A stretch of 29,805 nt of DNA, from the IMG/VR virus record IMGVR_UViG_3300044716_000204, positions 1 through 29,805 of that record. One strand, written 5' to 3'. The translations under genes were made by a program, and so were the position numbers. Under the pieces are notes generated by a model. The model was not told the origin of the DNA, made no database searches, and saw only the letters and a program-made list of their open reading frames with translations. The stretch's first letter is position 1. Each line of letters starts with the position of its first letter. This document shows, piece by piece, positions 1 to 7,613 of the stretch. Origin of the DNA: a virus.

Positions 1-10
1 AATATAATAA

Positions 11-34
11 CCCAAGAAACCGAAATTTCTTGGG
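11..34 (-). terminator. Intrinsic terminator after the tail-fibre gene
   Basis: A perfect 9-bp inverted repeat (CCCAAGAAA at 11-19, TTTCTTGGG at 26-34) with a 6-nt loop lies 30 bases past the restored stop codon of the fibre gene. On the minus strand the stem is followed by TTATTATATT, a T-rich but not pure U tract. Position and shape fit a rho-independent terminator for the leftward transcript. It also argues that the coding region ends before this point, not beyond the window edge. Confidence 0.75.
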
Positions 35-63
35 TCATCATACACATTGATTTTTTAGTTTTT

Positions 64-2780
64 TTAATTACTCCACTGTGACAATGGCACCCGTTTCCAA
101 ATATTATTTGTATAAACATATATAAATTGTTATCTACGTTTATTTGTCCGGGCATACCACTTGATGTCGGCGCATTTGGAACCAATCCAGGAGCATTGCC
201 TGGATAACTACCTGTGCTCAAGGTAAGGGTATTAAATGATCCGGTAATATATGTCACCAACACACCAGTTGCATATGTTATACTTCCAGTCAACTGTATT
301 CTTAAATTTGACCCGCTAATTATTGAACTGGATATATAGGTGTTATAAACATTGGTTATTGTAGCATTAGATGCACTAATTGTCGAAGATGATATATTAG
401 TTGAATATACATTCAACAACATCGCATTTGATGCGGTTACTTGAGATGCACTAATTCTTGTTCCAGTAAACCCTAATGTCTCGCCATCATCAAATAACAA
501 ACTATTTGTTAAATTCTTGCCGGATGATTGTGCTTTTGGTAAATAATTTGTAGTTAATGTGGCTTCACTTCCAAATGAACTGGTTGGACCGCCTATCAAT
601 ATTGCACTTGAAGCGGTTAGAGGATTAGATCCTGGTTTGTTTGCACTAAATAGTATCCAACTATCCGTCAAAGAATCCCATAACATCGAACTGGTTACAT
701 TTGTCTGTATACCACCGCTACCACTATCATAAACATCAATACCGGCATATCTAATAATTGGACTTCCGGCATTCAACAATATTCTATTGTCACCAATCAC
801 TACAGTACTACTACTAATATTAACAACTGAACTTGATCCAAAAATAGTAAGATCGCCATATAAAAATGTTGACCCACTGACATATAAATTTTTACCTATA
901 CCAACACCGCCAGCAACAGTCAATGCGCCGTTGGTCCAACTGGTGGATTGAAGTTGATTTGTAAATGAAGAAGTAGCATCAGTTTCTAAAGTATGTGCGA
1001 ATGCATTTACTTTAAATGTTGTATTTCCTCCTACCGTTAGTGATCCTGTTCCTAAAGTTCCGATTGAAACTGTTGCATTGCCTGGATCGGTTGCTATATT
1101 GATACTAGCATTTCCATCACCTAGAACAATTTCACCTGAGGCCCCTAATTGTAATCTATTGGCTGTAGGGAAATAACTTAAAGAACTTGAATCAGTATAA
1201 ATTGGCTGTGTGCCATTAGTAGCAGGAACGAATGTCAAGAAATGTCTGTTAGCAGAGGTTTCAACATTTGAAATTACAACTCTACTTGCAGTTTCGATTG
1301 TTCCTGCAATACCTCCAACAACCGATAAACTTCCACTTATACTTACACTGCCCGTAACCTTTGTAGTATCTGTTATCGCATCTCCCAAGAATGTATTTCC
1401 AATAACAGTCAACGACCCGCCATTAACTATACTATTACTTGCACTGATATTACTCGCTGTAAGGTTAGTGAAATTACCTGTAGAAGGTGTCGTTGAACCT
1501 ATTGACGTATTATTTATAGACCCGCCATTGATTGTAGCATTGCCAGTAGAAACACTAGAACCACTTAGAGCGCCTGTAATAGTAGTTAATACAGAATTTC
1601 CAACAATATTTAACGAACTAGCTGTAATCCAGCCACTAGCACTAACATTTGTAAGATTTAATGTTTGTAATGTTGTGGTTCCAACGACCGTTAAACTTCC
1701 ACTTATACTTGCGCTTCCTGTAATTCTTGTAGTATCAGATACTGTATCACCTAATGTAGTATTTCCTAATACTGTAAGTGTTCCACCATCAACAATACTA
1801 GTTTGTATCCATAAATTGCTTGCACTTATATTACCGCTTGCACTAATATTACTTGAGGTTAGATTTGTATTACTGATATTAGTTGCAGTTAACGTAGTTC
1901 CATCAAACGTTAAATCTGCGTCTGTAGATAAAATCTGACTGCCGTTTGTAACGACTACTCTATTTGCCGTTAAATCTGTAAATGTAGCAGAATTAGTAGA
2001 TACTGAACCTGATATACCAAGACTGCCTGTAATTTTAATTAAATCACTTGTCGTATCACCTAATGTTGTATTTCCTAAAACAGTTACATTACTACTAAAT
2101 AATGATTCATTACTTGCAGAAAATGGGAGATTAGTAGATACACGATCATTTGTAGTTCCTTTTACGACTTGAAACGCATTAGAAGAAACTAAGAGTGATG
2201 ATGTATCGGTGGAAGTTGTACCTACTCTTAATTGAGAAGTTCCACCGATATCTTGCATTGTAAGTTTTGAACCTACTGTCAAACTTCCCGATGCAGATTC
2301 ACCAACAGATAATAAATTTGTATTTGTATTATATGATAAAATATTACTATCAACATACAATGGTTTATATCCACTGGTTCCATCAACAAAAGTTACATAA
2401 TATGTGCCTGCCTCATTAGGTCTATTAGTAATAGAAGAACTATCGGCTGATGTAATACTACCACTAAAACTTCCTGTCACTCCGCCGATAACTGTTAATC
2501 CTCCTGTAATACTTGTGCTTCCCGTAATGCTGATAATGTCAGTAGTCGAATTACCCAACGTTGTATTTCCGGTTACAAGTAAATTACTTGCGGTTAAACT
2601 AGTAAAATTCGCATTTGGAATACTTGTGCTGCCAGTTAGAACGCCGGCCGCATCAGTTACTAAAAACAAATTACTGCCGCTGATTAATGTTTCTACAAAT
2701 GGAAATTTGCCTGTCGAATCTGCACTGGCACTTGTTTGCGAAATTACAATATTTAATTTTTTATCGTTTGGATATGGCAT
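64..2780 (-). CDS. Repeat-rich tail-fibre-like virion protein, frameshifted near its C-terminus
   Basis: The ATG at 2780-2778 opens a frame of about 884 codons, starting MPYPNDKKLNIVISQTSA. The product is rich in Gly, Ser, Thr, Asn and Val and contains repeated beta-strand modules of the type LTVxGNTTLGD...ITGSxSISGSLTVVGG, plus a stretch SWTNGALTVAGGVGIGKNLY and a later LPKAQSSGKNLTNSLLFDDG. These are familiar from tail-fibre and structural proteins of marine T4-like phages, so a role in the fibre or virion surface is inferred. At about 124-128 the frame breaks: the initial frame runs on with unlikely residues off the left edge, whereas the -1 frame gives the expected end, NIWKRVPLSQWSN, and a TAA at 66-64 just before a terminator. 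Adding one base in the A run at 124-126 restores a protein of about 905 residues. A TATTTATA-like motif lies 21 nt upstream of the start; no Shine-Dalgarno site is seen. Confidence 0.75.
1324..2590 (-). repeat. Four degenerate repeats inside the fibre gene
   Basis: Four related segments of about 65 bp occur at roughly 1348-1413, 1709-1775, 2022-2086 and 2518-2580. Each encodes a version of TVLGNTTLGDTVSDTTRITG. The two left copies are most alike and share flanking sequence (AAACTTCCACTTATACTT at about 1328 and 1693). They lie within coding sequence and keep the frame, so they look like duplicated beta-structural modules of the fibre shaft and not like a mobile or regulatory repeat. Confidence 0.6.
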
Positions 2781-2801
2781 ATGAAAATAAAGTTATATAT
2801 C

Positions 2802-2809
2802 AATAAATA
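2802..2809 (-). promoter_or_regulatory. TATTTATT motif upstream of fibre gene
   Basis: One mismatch from TATTTATA in the sense direction, 21 nt before the ATG at 2780. It is the only recognisable signal in the 59-nt gap between the gp15-like gene and the fibre gene. Confidence 0.35.
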
Positions 2810-2839
2810 TATAACCTATCGGGTTTATATAAAAAAAGA

Positions 2840-4015
2840 TTAATTAATCCAGGTTGCTATATCTTGTCTTAACCATCTGCCCCCAACATATATGTAGTGG
2901 TAATCGCCATCATACGCCATCCAACCTTCTTCACCGTATGATGTAGGAGTTTGCGGAACATCGTGCCATATACTACAACATCCAGATCCACTTGTTGTAG
3001 TGGTAGTTGTAGTTATTAAAGCCGCATAGCTGGACCTTATTTTTTCTAAAATTTGACCACCTTCCGTAGTAGATTTTTCATCCACAATAGCAATTTTAGG
3101 AAATCTCCATACGTCATTATCAGAAGATACTGGATTTATATCATAATAAGGATTGGATGGATTACTATAACTATTTTTCTTTACATCCTTGTTTACCGCC
3201 TTCATTTGATCGCCAGATACAATTTCTGCCGTTATACTAACTTTACGTGGTGTCAAATATTTTTGAACGGTTTTCTTTCTATCTTCATAACTTTCAGGTA
3301 ATAGATACGCAAATACAGTCAAATTGAAAGTTGAACGTATGACTCTATCTTTTTCAGTTGGAGTTTCTGAGGTGTTTGTATAATCGTTTATGCTAACACG
3401 GAATTTGAAATTTTGAGGATCTCCCCAGTAGTCTTCAGCTGCAAAATTTATTTTTTCTAAAACCGCATTCATTTGTTCGATATATTCAGTCCAAACCATG
3501 AATTCGTATTCTACCTTAACATGATCTGGTAAGGTCAAACTATATACGCTATTAACAGGAGCAACAGTTTGATTTAATACACTGAACTTATCGTATTTAT
3601 TTTTCTCATTAAACTTAGTAATAACAGGATAAGAAAGATATCTGTTTAATGTCATCATGCTTTCATTTTTAGCAAATGAATTTCTTTTGAACATTATTAT
3701 AGGCAATTGAAGCTTTCCCTGATTATCACGAAGGTATCCGTCCGTTTTGGCGGCTTTCCATTTTTCAGGATTGCCATAAATAATTGGGACTTTAACATTT
3801 TCACCCGCGTCAATAACAGTTGGATTAATTACATTTTCTATATATTTTACAATTGCAGTATCAATATCTAACAATGATATTGTAAAATTCTTTTGAGCAT
3901 CTTGGTCACGTCGAACATCAAACGCACGATTTGTAGTATTTTCAAAATACTTATTTTGTTGCGTTTTGTCCTCGTTAGAAGGAACTGGGTTATTATTATT
4001 TCCTTTCCAGGCCAT
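2840..4015 (-). CDS. gp15: Tail sheath stabiliser/completion protein, gp15-like
   Basis: Protein of 391 residues. In T4, gp15 caps the finished tail and joins it to the neck. The middle of this protein matches the gp15 pattern as I recall it: VKVPIIYGNPEKWKAAK corresponds to IRVPITYASKEHF in T4, then LQLPIIMFKRNSF, then VKVEYEFMVWTEYIEQMNAV, which parallels the IKMIYELSIFTRYEDDM segment, then a STFNLTVFAYLLPE strand. It is longer than T4 gp15 (272 aa), with an extra Thr/Ser- and Trp-rich C-terminal tail after about residue 320 (TTTTTTSGSGCCSIWHDVP). It lies 4 nt downstream of the gp14-like gene, in the T4 order 13-14-15. No Shine-Dalgarno site is seen. Assignment is by motif and synteny, not by alignment. 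Confidence 0.75.
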   Translation of the reverse strand: MAWKGNNNNPVPSNEDKTQQNKYFENTTNRAFDVRRDQDAQKNFTISLLDIDTAIVKYIENVINPTVIDAGENVKVPIIYGNPEKWKAAKTDGYLRDNQGKLQLPIIMFKRNSFAKNESMMTLNRYLSYPVITKFNEKNKYDKFSVLNQTVAPVNSVYSLTLPDHVKVEYEFMVWTEYIEQMNAVLEKINFAAEDYWGDPQNFKFRVSINDYTNTSETPTEKDRVIRSTFNLTVFAYLLPESYEDRKKTVQKYLTPRKVSITAEIVSGDQMKAVNKDVKKNSYSNPSNPYYDINPVSSDNDVWRFPKIAIVDEKSTTEGGQILEKIRSSYAALITTTTTTTSGSGCCSIWHDVPQTPTSYGEEGWMAYDGDYHYIYVGGRWLRQDIATWIN

Positions 4016-4019
4016 AAAA

Positions 4020-4490
4020 TTAATATTGTCTATTTACTAAGTTAATCTTGCTTAGACGGCTATAATGTGTATTGCAGACTATAGAAAGTGATTTGTCACT
4101 TTGACCGCCTAAGAATTGTTCTTGGACTACATTGTCAACTTCATGATAACGATCATTGAACAAAATCAAATCACCGACTTCTGGGAAGAAATTTGCTTCT
4201 CGTAAGTCATATTCTCTAAATTTGTAAACTACGGTTTGATCTCTGTCTGGACCAAAACCTTCGTCATCTGTATTTATATCTCCTCTGTCAATTATAGCAT
4301 TGACTTCAACTCCTGGATAAAAACTTTTACCTTCAGAACCAGCTTCGCCATATACGTTGACATTTGTTTCTGATGCGGCGATTTTGAATAAAACCACATA
4401 AGTTTGAATAAAATCTTCATTTAATTCACGGTTGATGCCGTTCATAAATGATATATCTCTGGCGCTAAAATATCTTCCAAATAGTGGCAT
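4020..4490 (-). CDS. gp14: Neck protein, gp14-like
   Basis: Protein of 156 residues, MPLFGRYFSARDISFMNGIN at the start. It lies between gp13-like and gp15-like genes, where T4 has gp14, a neck protein of the head-tail joining complex. The stretch FFPEVGDLILFNDRYHEVDN resembles the gp14 segment PKEGDLIYFPMDNSLFEIN as I recall it. It is much shorter than T4 gp14 (256 aa), so it may keep only the core beta domain. Pairing with the gp15-like gene (4-nt gap) suggests co-translation. A TATTTATA motif lies 9 nt before the ATG. Confidence 0.65.
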   Translation of the reverse strand: MPLFGRYFSARDISFMNGINRELNEDFIQTYVVLFKIAASETNVNVYGEAGSEGKSFYPGVEVNAIIDRGDINTDDEGFGPDRDQTVVYKFREYDLREANFFPEVGDLILFNDRYHEVDNVVQEQFLGGQSDKSLSIVCNTHYSRLSKINLVNRQY

Positions 4491-4499
4491 AGTATTTTA

Positions 4500-4507
4500 T
4501 ATAAATA
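4500..4507 (-). promoter_or_regulatory. TATTTATA motif upstream of gp14-like gene
   Basis: Exact sense-strand TATTTATA, 9 nt before the ATG at 4490 and immediately after the stop codon of the homing endonuclease gene. It would give the neck genes their own promoter despite the inserted endonuclease. Confidence 0.45.
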
Positions 4508-5416
4508 TCAAGTATATTTTAAATGTTTTGATAATATATCTAAAATGATAGACGGGTCATCATTTTCTCTAATTCTGTAAATAGTAATATTGTGATTTTT
4601 TGCAATAAAATTTTTGATTTGATCATTATGAAATGATTCTTTTTGAAAATCATACATACATTCTTCTAAAGAAGATTTATGCCAAAATTCCCCGTCAAAT
4701 TCTAATAAAATATTATATTCTGTCAAATAAGCATCAAACAATTTACCGTCCAGTTCATATTGTTTTTTATATTTTATATTATTATTAGATAAAAAGTTAT
4801 ATAATTTGATTTCTAAATTACTTTCCCCGTTTGGTGAATATATTTTTTTAAAACCTTTTTTCGATGCATCTAATAATCTCCGTCTCCACTTTACTTCATC
4901 TTTTTCTTTTTCAACTCTCCACATATTTCCAACACGAATTTTAGCTTCAGGATGTTCTTTCCAATATTTTTCTTTTTTTAATGAAATTTTTTTATTTCTT
5001 TCTTTAGTATACATTTTTTCTTTAATATCTGGATGATCTATAAATTTTCTTTTTGCCAAAATAGACATTTTTTTTCTAGTTTCGTCTGATACTCCCTTAT
5101 CATGATGTTTTTTAACATTTTCTTTTACATCATCCCTCTGCATTGCTTTTTTTGTTAAAATTGAAACCTTTTGTTTTCTTTCATCAGTTGACAGTAATAA
5201 ATCATAACATTTTCTACTACACATTTTTTTATAACCATATGTTGTATTTCTAAATTCCGTTTGTTTATTGCAAAATCCACAAAATCCTTCAGATTCTTTT
5301 TTTATAAATTTATCATAATATTCTTTTGGTTTTAAGTGGTGATTATTAAAAAGATGAGCATTTAATGTTCTTTTACTTTTAAACAAAATGTTGCAAATTT
5401 GGCACGAATTTATCAT
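4508..5416 (-). CDS. Free-standing EDxHD (Vsr-like) homing endonuclease with zinc fingers and NUMOD-like repeats
   Basis: From the ATG at 5416 the product has 302 residues; a longer TTG start at 5437 is less likely because a TATTTATA motif sits 4 nt before the ATG. An N-terminal C2H2-like finger (CQICNILF...LNAHLFNNHH) is followed by a treble-clef-like cysteine set (CGFCNKQ...MCSRKCYD). Then come basic NUMOD-like helices (DETRKKMSILAKRKF, KNKKISLKKEKYW type). The C-terminal nuclease carries GESNLEIKLYNFL, KLFDAYL and LLEFDGEFWHKSS, that is the E, D and H positions of the EDxHD/Vsr-like fold used by phage homing endonucleases such as I-Bth0305I. Such enzymes cut an allele lacking the gene and spread by repair. 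It separates gp13 from gp14, which are adjacent in T4, and its first 38 bases overlap the end of gp13. Confidence 0.85.
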   Translation of the reverse strand: MINSCQICNILFKSKRTLNAHLFNNHHLKPKEYYDKFIKKESEGFCGFCNKQTEFRNTTYGYKKMCSRKCYDLLLSTDERKQKVSILTKKAMQRDDVKENVKKHHDKGVSDETRKKMSILAKRKFIDHPDIKEKMYTKERNKKISLKKEKYWKEHPEAKIRVGNMWRVEKEKDEVKWRRRLLDASKKGFKKIYSPNGESNLEIKLYNFLSNNNIKYKKQYELDGKLFDAYLTEYNILLEFDGEFWHKSSLEECMYDFQKESFHNDQIKNFIAKNHNITIYRIRENDDPSIILDILSKHLKYT

Positions 5417-6632
5417 ACCATATAAATATAAAACCAAATGCTAAAACACCGACATAAATTAATAATGGAACCGATTTTAAAGTATCTCTCATCTTTTCAG
5501 CCTCTGTAGCTTTTGCTTCCATCATAGCAGTTCGTCCAGTTGCTTCAAGATTTTCCCTTAATTGAGTTATTAATGATTCTTTTTCTGTTTGTGATTCGCT
5601 TCTTAATGCATCTCCATCAAGTGTAACTTCACCGCCAGGAATAGGAACGGTGCTATATTTTTGTCTAATTGAACCTAATACTTCTTTACATAGTGCCAAG
5701 AAATACTTTTTAACCCATTGTTTGCCAACGGCGTTCAATTTATTATAAACTACATTTTGATAAGGTGCATTACTATAGTCACTTACTACTGCGTAATTAT
5801 CTTCTGGTGAAATTGCACTTGCAAATTTATCTTTTTCTACAACATATTCTATGTATACTTCATGTTGCCAAGTTGGTATTGGGAAAATTCTTAATTTGTT
5901 ATTTATTACTTCAAAACTATATGCGCTCTTACGAACCATATCATTGAATTCGATTGCTTGACCTCTCAACAAATCTTCGAAAATTGGTGTCATTAAGAAC
6001 TGAGTTGCTGGACTATAACCAGCAAATCCCATTTCATTTAATATGTTACTATAACTCATACCAGTCATGCTGAATGGGTCGTAAATACGTGCAAATGCTG
6101 GCGCAGGTCCGTGGAATATTCTTCTAATTTCAACTTTATTACCACACTCTTTTTCACATTCAATCAACTGTGTCAAATCATAAACTTGTTGACCTTGATT
6201 TAATTGTATACCTGTTCTTTTAACGGGAACATCACCACCAACATCTATTTCACTGCCATATTGTCTTGATAGTTTTACAATAAATGGCAAACCAGAACCT
6301 TGAATGTTTTTGCCTGTAAGATTTGTAGAAGTGCTTGCTCCTTGTAAATTTAACAAATTATTTCTGATATTAAATTGATTTACTTGAGCACCATATTCAC
6401 TGACAGCTTCTTCAAAACACGCATAAAAACTGATATCAGTTAATTCAATATCAACGATTGGATACCCTAGTCTTTTAGCTGCCCATTCTGCACTTTTTTG
6501 ACAGTCATATTCAAACATTCCAACATAATTTGTATTGGAATTTTCATTTAAATAAAAACCAAAGGGAACAGTATTTATGTTAACTGCACTTCCGCTGCCG
6601 TTCCATCTAATTGTTGTAGGGTCAAATGCCAT
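5379..6632 (-). CDS. gp13: Neck protein, gp13-like, with an unusual hydrophobic C-terminus
   Basis: Protein of 417 residues against 309 in T4 gp13, a head-completion protein that closes the portal vertex after packaging and helps join the tail. The N-terminal part has AKRLGYPIVDIELTDISFYA and CFEEAVSEYGAQVNQF, matching the rRLG-P-i-I-v-t--qi-d-veeAl pattern of the gp13 family, followed by a central NKLRIFPIP and QHEVYIEYVVEKD region and a Glu-rich helix near the end. The last 25 or so residues are odd: LLIYVGVLAFGFIFIW looks like a membrane segment, and this stretch is read through the promoter-like motif and 5' end of the homing endonuclease gene. The original end may have been near VPLLIYVG. 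A TATTTATT motif lies 4 nt before the ATG; no Shine-Dalgarno site. Confidence 0.75.
   Translation of the reverse strand: MAFDPTTIRWNGSGSAVNINTVPFGFYLNENSNTNYVGMFEYDCQKSAEWAAKRLGYPIVDIELTDISFYACFEEAVSEYGAQVNQFNIRNNLLNLQGASTSTNLTGKNIQGSGLPFIVKLSRQYGSEIDVGGDVPVKRTGIQLNQGQQVYDLTQLIECEKECGNKVEIRRIFHGPAPAFARIYDPFSMTGMSYSNILNEMGFAGYSPATQFLMTPIFEDLLRGQAIEFNDMVRKSAYSFEVINNKLRIFPIPTWQHEVYIEYVVEKDKFASAISPEDNYAVVSDYSNAPYQNVVYNKLNAVGKQWVKKYFLALCKEVLGSIRQKYSTVPIPGGEVTLDGDALRSESQTEKESLITQLRENLEATGRTAMMEAKATEAEKMRDTLKSVPLLIYVGVLAFGFIFIWYDKFVPNLQHFV
5421..5428 (-). promoter_or_regulatory. TATTTATA motif for the homing endonuclease
   Basis: Exact sense TATTTATA, 4 nt before the ATG at 5416, lying inside the coding end of the gp13-like gene. 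It supports the ATG start of the endonuclease over the TTG at 5437, which lies upstream of the motif. Confidence 0.45.
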
Positions 6633-6636
6633 ATAT

Positions 6637-6644
6637 AATAAATA
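6637..6644 (-). promoter_or_regulatory. TATTTATT motif upstream of gp13-like gene
   Basis: One mismatch from TATTTATA in the sense direction, 4 nt before the ATG at 6632, filling the 12-nt gap behind the preceding gene. Confidence 0.4.
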
Positions 6645-6911
6645 TTATAAAAGTTTAGTTATCTTCACTATTAATTTACCGTTTCCTTTGATAACTCTGT
6701 GATATGTTTCTTTTGGTATAAATATTTTTTGATCTAACAAAACAGGCAATTGATTGTCACACTGATATAACCAGTCAATATTTTCTATAACTTCTACGAT
6801 TCTATCCTCTTTGTCTCTGTGCCATTCTAATTCATGACTATCAACATCGTCGTCAAATTCTCTGATAAATTCATTATTTCCCAACGATGTTTCTTTGAAT
6901 GGAAATTCCAT
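6645..6911 (-). CDS. Small conserved phage protein, cupin-like
   Basis: Protein of 88 residues. The pattern EFIREFDDDVDSHELEWHRD, then RIVEVIENIDWLYQCDNQLP and KIFIPKETYHRVIKG, is one I recognise from short proteins of T4-like marine phages. The alternating strands with WHRD and YHR histidines recall a small cupin-type beta barrel, but I see no proof of metal binding or enzyme activity. It follows the next upstream gene by 3 nt and precedes gp13, so it is probably made with late head proteins. Function unknown. Confidence 0.7.
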   Translation of the reverse strand: MEFPFKETSLGNNEFIREFDDDVDSHELEWHRDKEDRIVEVIENIDWLYQCDNQLPVLLDQKIFIPKETYHRVIKGNGKLIVKITKLL

Positions 6912-6914
6912 ATG

Positions 6915-7526
6915 TTACCAATATTTACCTTTACTTTTTGTTCCTAAACTGCGAATTCTGTGACTTCTACAACTCCAATATCCAGCTGTAGTTCTGTCTT
7001 TCTTTTGACTGCATTTATGTCTGGCTCTAAAACTTTTTCTACGAGCTGCACTGCTCGCTCTTATTCTCATTTTAGGATCACCAAATGTAACTTTTTTGAT
7101 TTTACCTGATTTACTCTTTACATAAACCGCAAACTTCTTTGGCCCTCCTGGTGTTCTAAAAGGTCTGTTTAAATGAACTGTTCTGCCACGGTGTTTAACT
7201 TCGTTTATTAAATCATTATCGTCGTCTTCTTCGATAGGAGCATCCAAATAAACTTCTCTGCCTTCATAAATTGCAGTTTCTCCTAAATTACTTTCTACAA
7301 TATCAACATCTTCGTCACTTAATTCAATTAAATCTTGATTATATAAGTCACGAACTTCTTTGATGAGACTAAAATAAGATTCGCTATAATTTCTAAAAAC
7401 GTTTTCTTCAAGAGATAAATTTCTGTCAAGATGATATTTTAAATTTTCACTTATCTTAACATCCTTAACCAATTTCATTGGTGTTGGGGGATTTTCAATT
7501 TCGTTTAGAATTTCTTTTAATCTCAT
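6915..7526 (-). CDS. Conserved late phage protein with basic C-terminal domain and N-terminal protease-site-like peptide
   Basis: Protein of 203 residues. The C-terminal half (KFAVYVKSKSGKIKKVTFGD, then RRKSFRARHKCSQKKD and TAGYWSCRSHRI) is a basic, Cys-containing domain seen in many T4-like marine phages without a known function; two Cys and several His could bind zinc. The middle is strongly acidic (IEEDDDND). The N-terminus, MRLKEILNE followed by I, resembles a prohead-protease target (LxE) though Ile in P1' is unusual. It sits directly downstream of the capsid gene terminator and has its own TATTTATT motif 5 nt before the ATG. A virion-associated role is plausible but not shown. Confidence 0.7.
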   Translation of the reverse strand: MRLKEILNEIENPPTPMKLVKDVKISENLKYHLDRNLSLEENVFRNYSESYFSLIKEVRDLYNQDLIELSDEDVDIVESNLGETAIYEGREVYLDAPIEEDDDNDLINEVKHRGRTVHLNRPFRTPGGPKKFAVYVKSKSGKIKKVTFGDPKMRIRASSAARRKSFRARHKCSQKKDRTTAGYWSCRSHRIRSLGTKSKGKYW

Positions 7527-7531
7527 ATGTT

Positions 7532-7539
7532 AATAAATA
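7532..7539 (-). promoter_or_regulatory. TATTTATT motif downstream of the capsid terminator
   Basis: One mismatch from TATTTATA in the sense direction, 5 nt before the ATG at 7526. Because an intrinsic terminator closes the capsid gene just upstream, a new promoter is needed here, which strengthens the case that this motif starts transcription. Confidence 0.45.
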
Positions 7540-7560
7540 TAAATCTACATATATAAAAAT

Positions 7561-7592
7561 AAAAAAACCTCACCCTTTCGGATGAGGTTTTT
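7561..7592 (-). terminator. Intrinsic terminator after major capsid gene
   Basis: Stem AAACCTCA (7565-7572) and TGAGGTTT (7583-7590) around a 10-nt loop; read leftward the stem is followed by a run of Ts (complement of 7561-7567). It lies 22 nt past the stop of the capsid gene. It would separate the abundant capsid transcript from the downstream neck genes. Confidence 0.85.
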
Positions 7593-7613
7593 ATTAATCT
7601 AACTCGTTCAAGA

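Noticed and set aside
1-63. Continuation of the fibre protein in the original frame to the window edge
   Set aside because: The tail sequence is implausible and crosses a terminator; the -1 frame gives a typical end and stop at 64.
1210-1938. Plus-strand frame of 242 codons rich in Val, Leu and Pro
   Set aside because: It is the antisense of the repeat-rich fibre gene; the hydrophobic bias is the mirror of Asn/Gly/Thr codons, and there is no start signal.
1324-2590. Repeats as a possible CRISPR or regulatory array
   Set aside because: The copies differ in sequence and spacing, keep the reading frame and encode a repeated beta module.
5417-5437. TTG start of the homing endonuclease
   Set aside because: It would place the TATTTATA motif inside the gene; the ATG at 5416 directly begins the zinc-finger region.
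6717-6724. TATAAATA octamer inside the small cupin-like gene
   Set aside because: It is inside coding sequence with no start nearby; a few chance hits are expected in such AT-rich DNA.
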